A stretch of 6,967 nt of DNA, from the NCBI GenBank assembly GCA_021827545.1, contig JAKAVH010000254.1, forward strand, positions 1-6,967, in the 5' to 3' direction. Below, in pieces: positions 5,860 to 6,967 of the stretch; position 1 is the first letter of the stretch, and every line of letters begins with the position of its first letter. The DNA comes from Thermoplasmata archaeon (lineage in GTDB: Archaea > Thermoplasmatota > Thermoplasmata > UBA184). The translations under genes were made by a program, and so were the position numbers. The notes under the pieces were generated by a model. The model searched no databases and had not been told where the DNA came from. It worked only from the letters and a program-made list of their open reading frames with translations.

Positions 5860-5872
5860 GAAATCGTTAATA
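5860..5872 (+). promoter_or_regulatory. Candidate promoter of acetyl-CoA synthetase
   Basis: GAAATCGTTAATA resembles a BRE (GAAA) plus a TATA element (TTAATA). A start about 26 bases on from the box centre would fall near 5895, after the ATG at 5890 and 12-13 bases before the ATG at 5908. A GAGG at 5896-5899 then has good spacing to act as a Shine-Dalgarno motif for 5908. Confidence 0.5.
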
Positions 5873-5907
5873 CCGTGACAGACCTGCGCATGGTCGAGGA
5901 CCGATCT

Positions 5908-6967
5908 ATGGCGGAAAGCAAGCATCCTACGCGCACGAACAAATCAACGGAGCTGAGCGAAGCCGAGATCGCGGTCCATTGGAAGGAAGAGGAGTACTTT
6001 GAACCGTCGCCGAAGTTCATTGGACAAGCGAACCTTTCCGACCCCTCTGTCTTTGAACGATTCTCACTGGAACACTTCCCCGAGTCGTACCGGGAGTTTG
6101 CCGATCTATTGACGTGGGATAAGTACTGGCACACGACGCTCGACTCGAGCAACGCTCCGTTCTATCGGTGGTTCGTCGGTGGAAAGCTGAACGCCTGCTT
6201 CAACTGCGTCGACCGGCACCTCGCGACCCAGCAGAACAAGGCGGCGCTCATTTTCGTCGCCGAACCCGAGAGCGAGGCCCCGGTTTCGATCACGTACCAG
6301 GAGCTCTATGTCCGCGTGAACGAGCTCGCCGCGCTTCTCCAGGACTTTGCCGGCCTCAAGGCCGGGGACCGGGTCACGATCCACCTGCCGATGACTCCGG
6401 AGCTTCCGATCACCATGCTCGCCTGCGCGCGGCTCGGCGTGATCCACTCCGTCGTCTTCGGAGGATTCTCCGGGGAGGCGAGCGGCCAGCGGATCGCGGA
6501 TTCGCAGAGTCGGGTCCTGATCGGGATGGACGGTTATTATCGGAGCGGGAAGATCGTCGACCACAAGCCCGCGGCGGACATCGCGTACGAGACGGCCCAG
6601 CGGGAGGGACGGGCGCCCGAGAAGGTCCTGATCTGGAAGCGTTTCAAGGACAAGTATGTCTCGGCGAGCCCGCTGGTCAAGGGCCGCGACTTCCTGATCG
6701 ATGACCTTCTCGAGAAGTATCGGGGCCGCCGGGTCCCTCCGGTTTCGGTGCCGGCCGATTCCCCGCTCTTTTTGATGTACACGAGCGGAACCACGGGGAA
6801 GCCGAAGGGGATCCAGCACAACGTCGGCGGATACCTCGCCTACGTGACGGCGAATTCGAAATTCTATCAGGACATCCACCCGAACGACGTCTACTGGTGC
6901 ATGGCCGACATCGGCTGGATCACCGGCCACTCGTTTATCGTCTACGGACCGCTCGCCCTCGGGGCGA
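5908..6967 (+). CDS. acs: Acetyl-CoA synthetase (AMP-forming), N-terminal part
   Basis: The first 353 residues of a protein that is usually about 640-680 long; the window end cuts it and no stop is met. It activates acetate with ATP and CoA to acetyl-CoA in the cytoplasm. Visible parts: the ACAS N-terminal domain (about 20-85), GGKLNACFNCVDRHL at 91-105, HLPMTPELPITMLACARLG at 159-177, VVFGGFSGE at 182-190, the phosphate-binding A3 loop YTSGTTGKPKG at 291-301, and WCMADIGWITGHSF at 330-343, the W-x-T-G-H region lining the acetate pocket. Ile338 stands where Salmonella Acs has Val310. The N-terminus and the DGYYRSGKIVDHK segment (208-220) differ from E. coli Acs and match a divergent clade found in archaea and some anaerobic bacteria (from memory). 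The start at 5908 is chosen from the GAGG and the promoter position; ATG 5890 in the same frame would add six residues. The acetate transporter upstream fits the role. Confidence 0.93.
   Translation, partial: MAESKHPTRTNKSTELSEAEIAVHWKEEEYFEPSPKFIGQANLSDPSVFERFSLEHFPESYREFADLLTWDKYWHTTLDSSNAPFYRWFVGGKLNACFNCVDRHLATQQNKAALIFVAEPESEAPVSITYQELYVRVNELAALLQDFAGLKAGDRVTIHLPMTPELPITMLACARLGVIHSVVFGGFSGEASGQRIADSQSRVLIGMDGYYRSGKIVDHKPAADIAYETAQREGRAPEKVLIWKRFKDKYVSASPLVKGRDFLIDDLLEKYRGRRVPPVSVPADSPLFLMYTSGTTGKPKGIQHNVGGYLAYVTANSKFYQDIHPNDVYWCMADIGWITGHSFIVYGPLALGA

Noticed and set aside
6106..6930. A 274-codon minus-strand frame opposite the acetyl-CoA synthetase.
   Set aside because: The plus strand carries unmistakable Acs motifs throughout; the minus-strand product is an antisense shadow.
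1..6967. A defence island, mobile element or new multi-gene system.
   Set aside because: No transposase, integrase, toxin-antitoxin, nuclease, reverse transcriptase, direct repeats or tRNA was seen; the genes are metabolic and membrane genes with separate promoters.

Overview
The window looks like chromosome from a GC-rich archaeon, most likely a member of the Thermoplasmatota (lineage inferred, moderate confidence). Three things point to archaea. Several genes have an AT-rich TATA-like box about 26-29 bases upstream of the start codon, with no Shine-Dalgarno motif between them, which is the pattern of leaderless transcripts. The one clear transcript end is a T-rich tract without a strong hairpin. 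The genes are ordinary core metabolism, with no phage, insertion sequence, CRISPR array, tRNA or rRNA visible.

Left part (1-1467, all minus strand): a 47-residue zinc-ribbon-like protein, then a GHMP sugar kinase resembling D-glycero-D-manno-heptose 7-phosphate kinase, then, 28 bases further on, the N-terminus of a VIT1/CCC1-type metal transporter that leaves the window.

Middle part (1620-4644, plus strand): a class I SAM-dependent methyltransferase, a 539-residue protein with about six membrane segments followed by two long charged coiled coils, and a small vicinal-oxygen-chelate (glyoxalase/dioxygenase fold) protein. A 91-residue protein of unknown function converges on the last of these with only 8 bases between them.

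Right part (4929-6967): a divergent promoter region, an acetate transporter of the GPR1/FUN34/YaaH (SatP) family, a T-rich terminator, and the first half of an AMP-forming acetyl-CoA synthetase with its own candidate promoter, cut by the window end. Together these two genes make an acetate uptake and activation module: the membrane protein brings in acetate and the synthetase turns it into acetyl-CoA.

The least understood items are the membrane/coiled-coil protein, the 91-residue protein that shares the divergent promoter region with the acetate transporter, the tiny zinc-ribbon gene, and the reading frame at the start of the methyltransferase. I see no convincing evidence of a wholly new multi-gene system.
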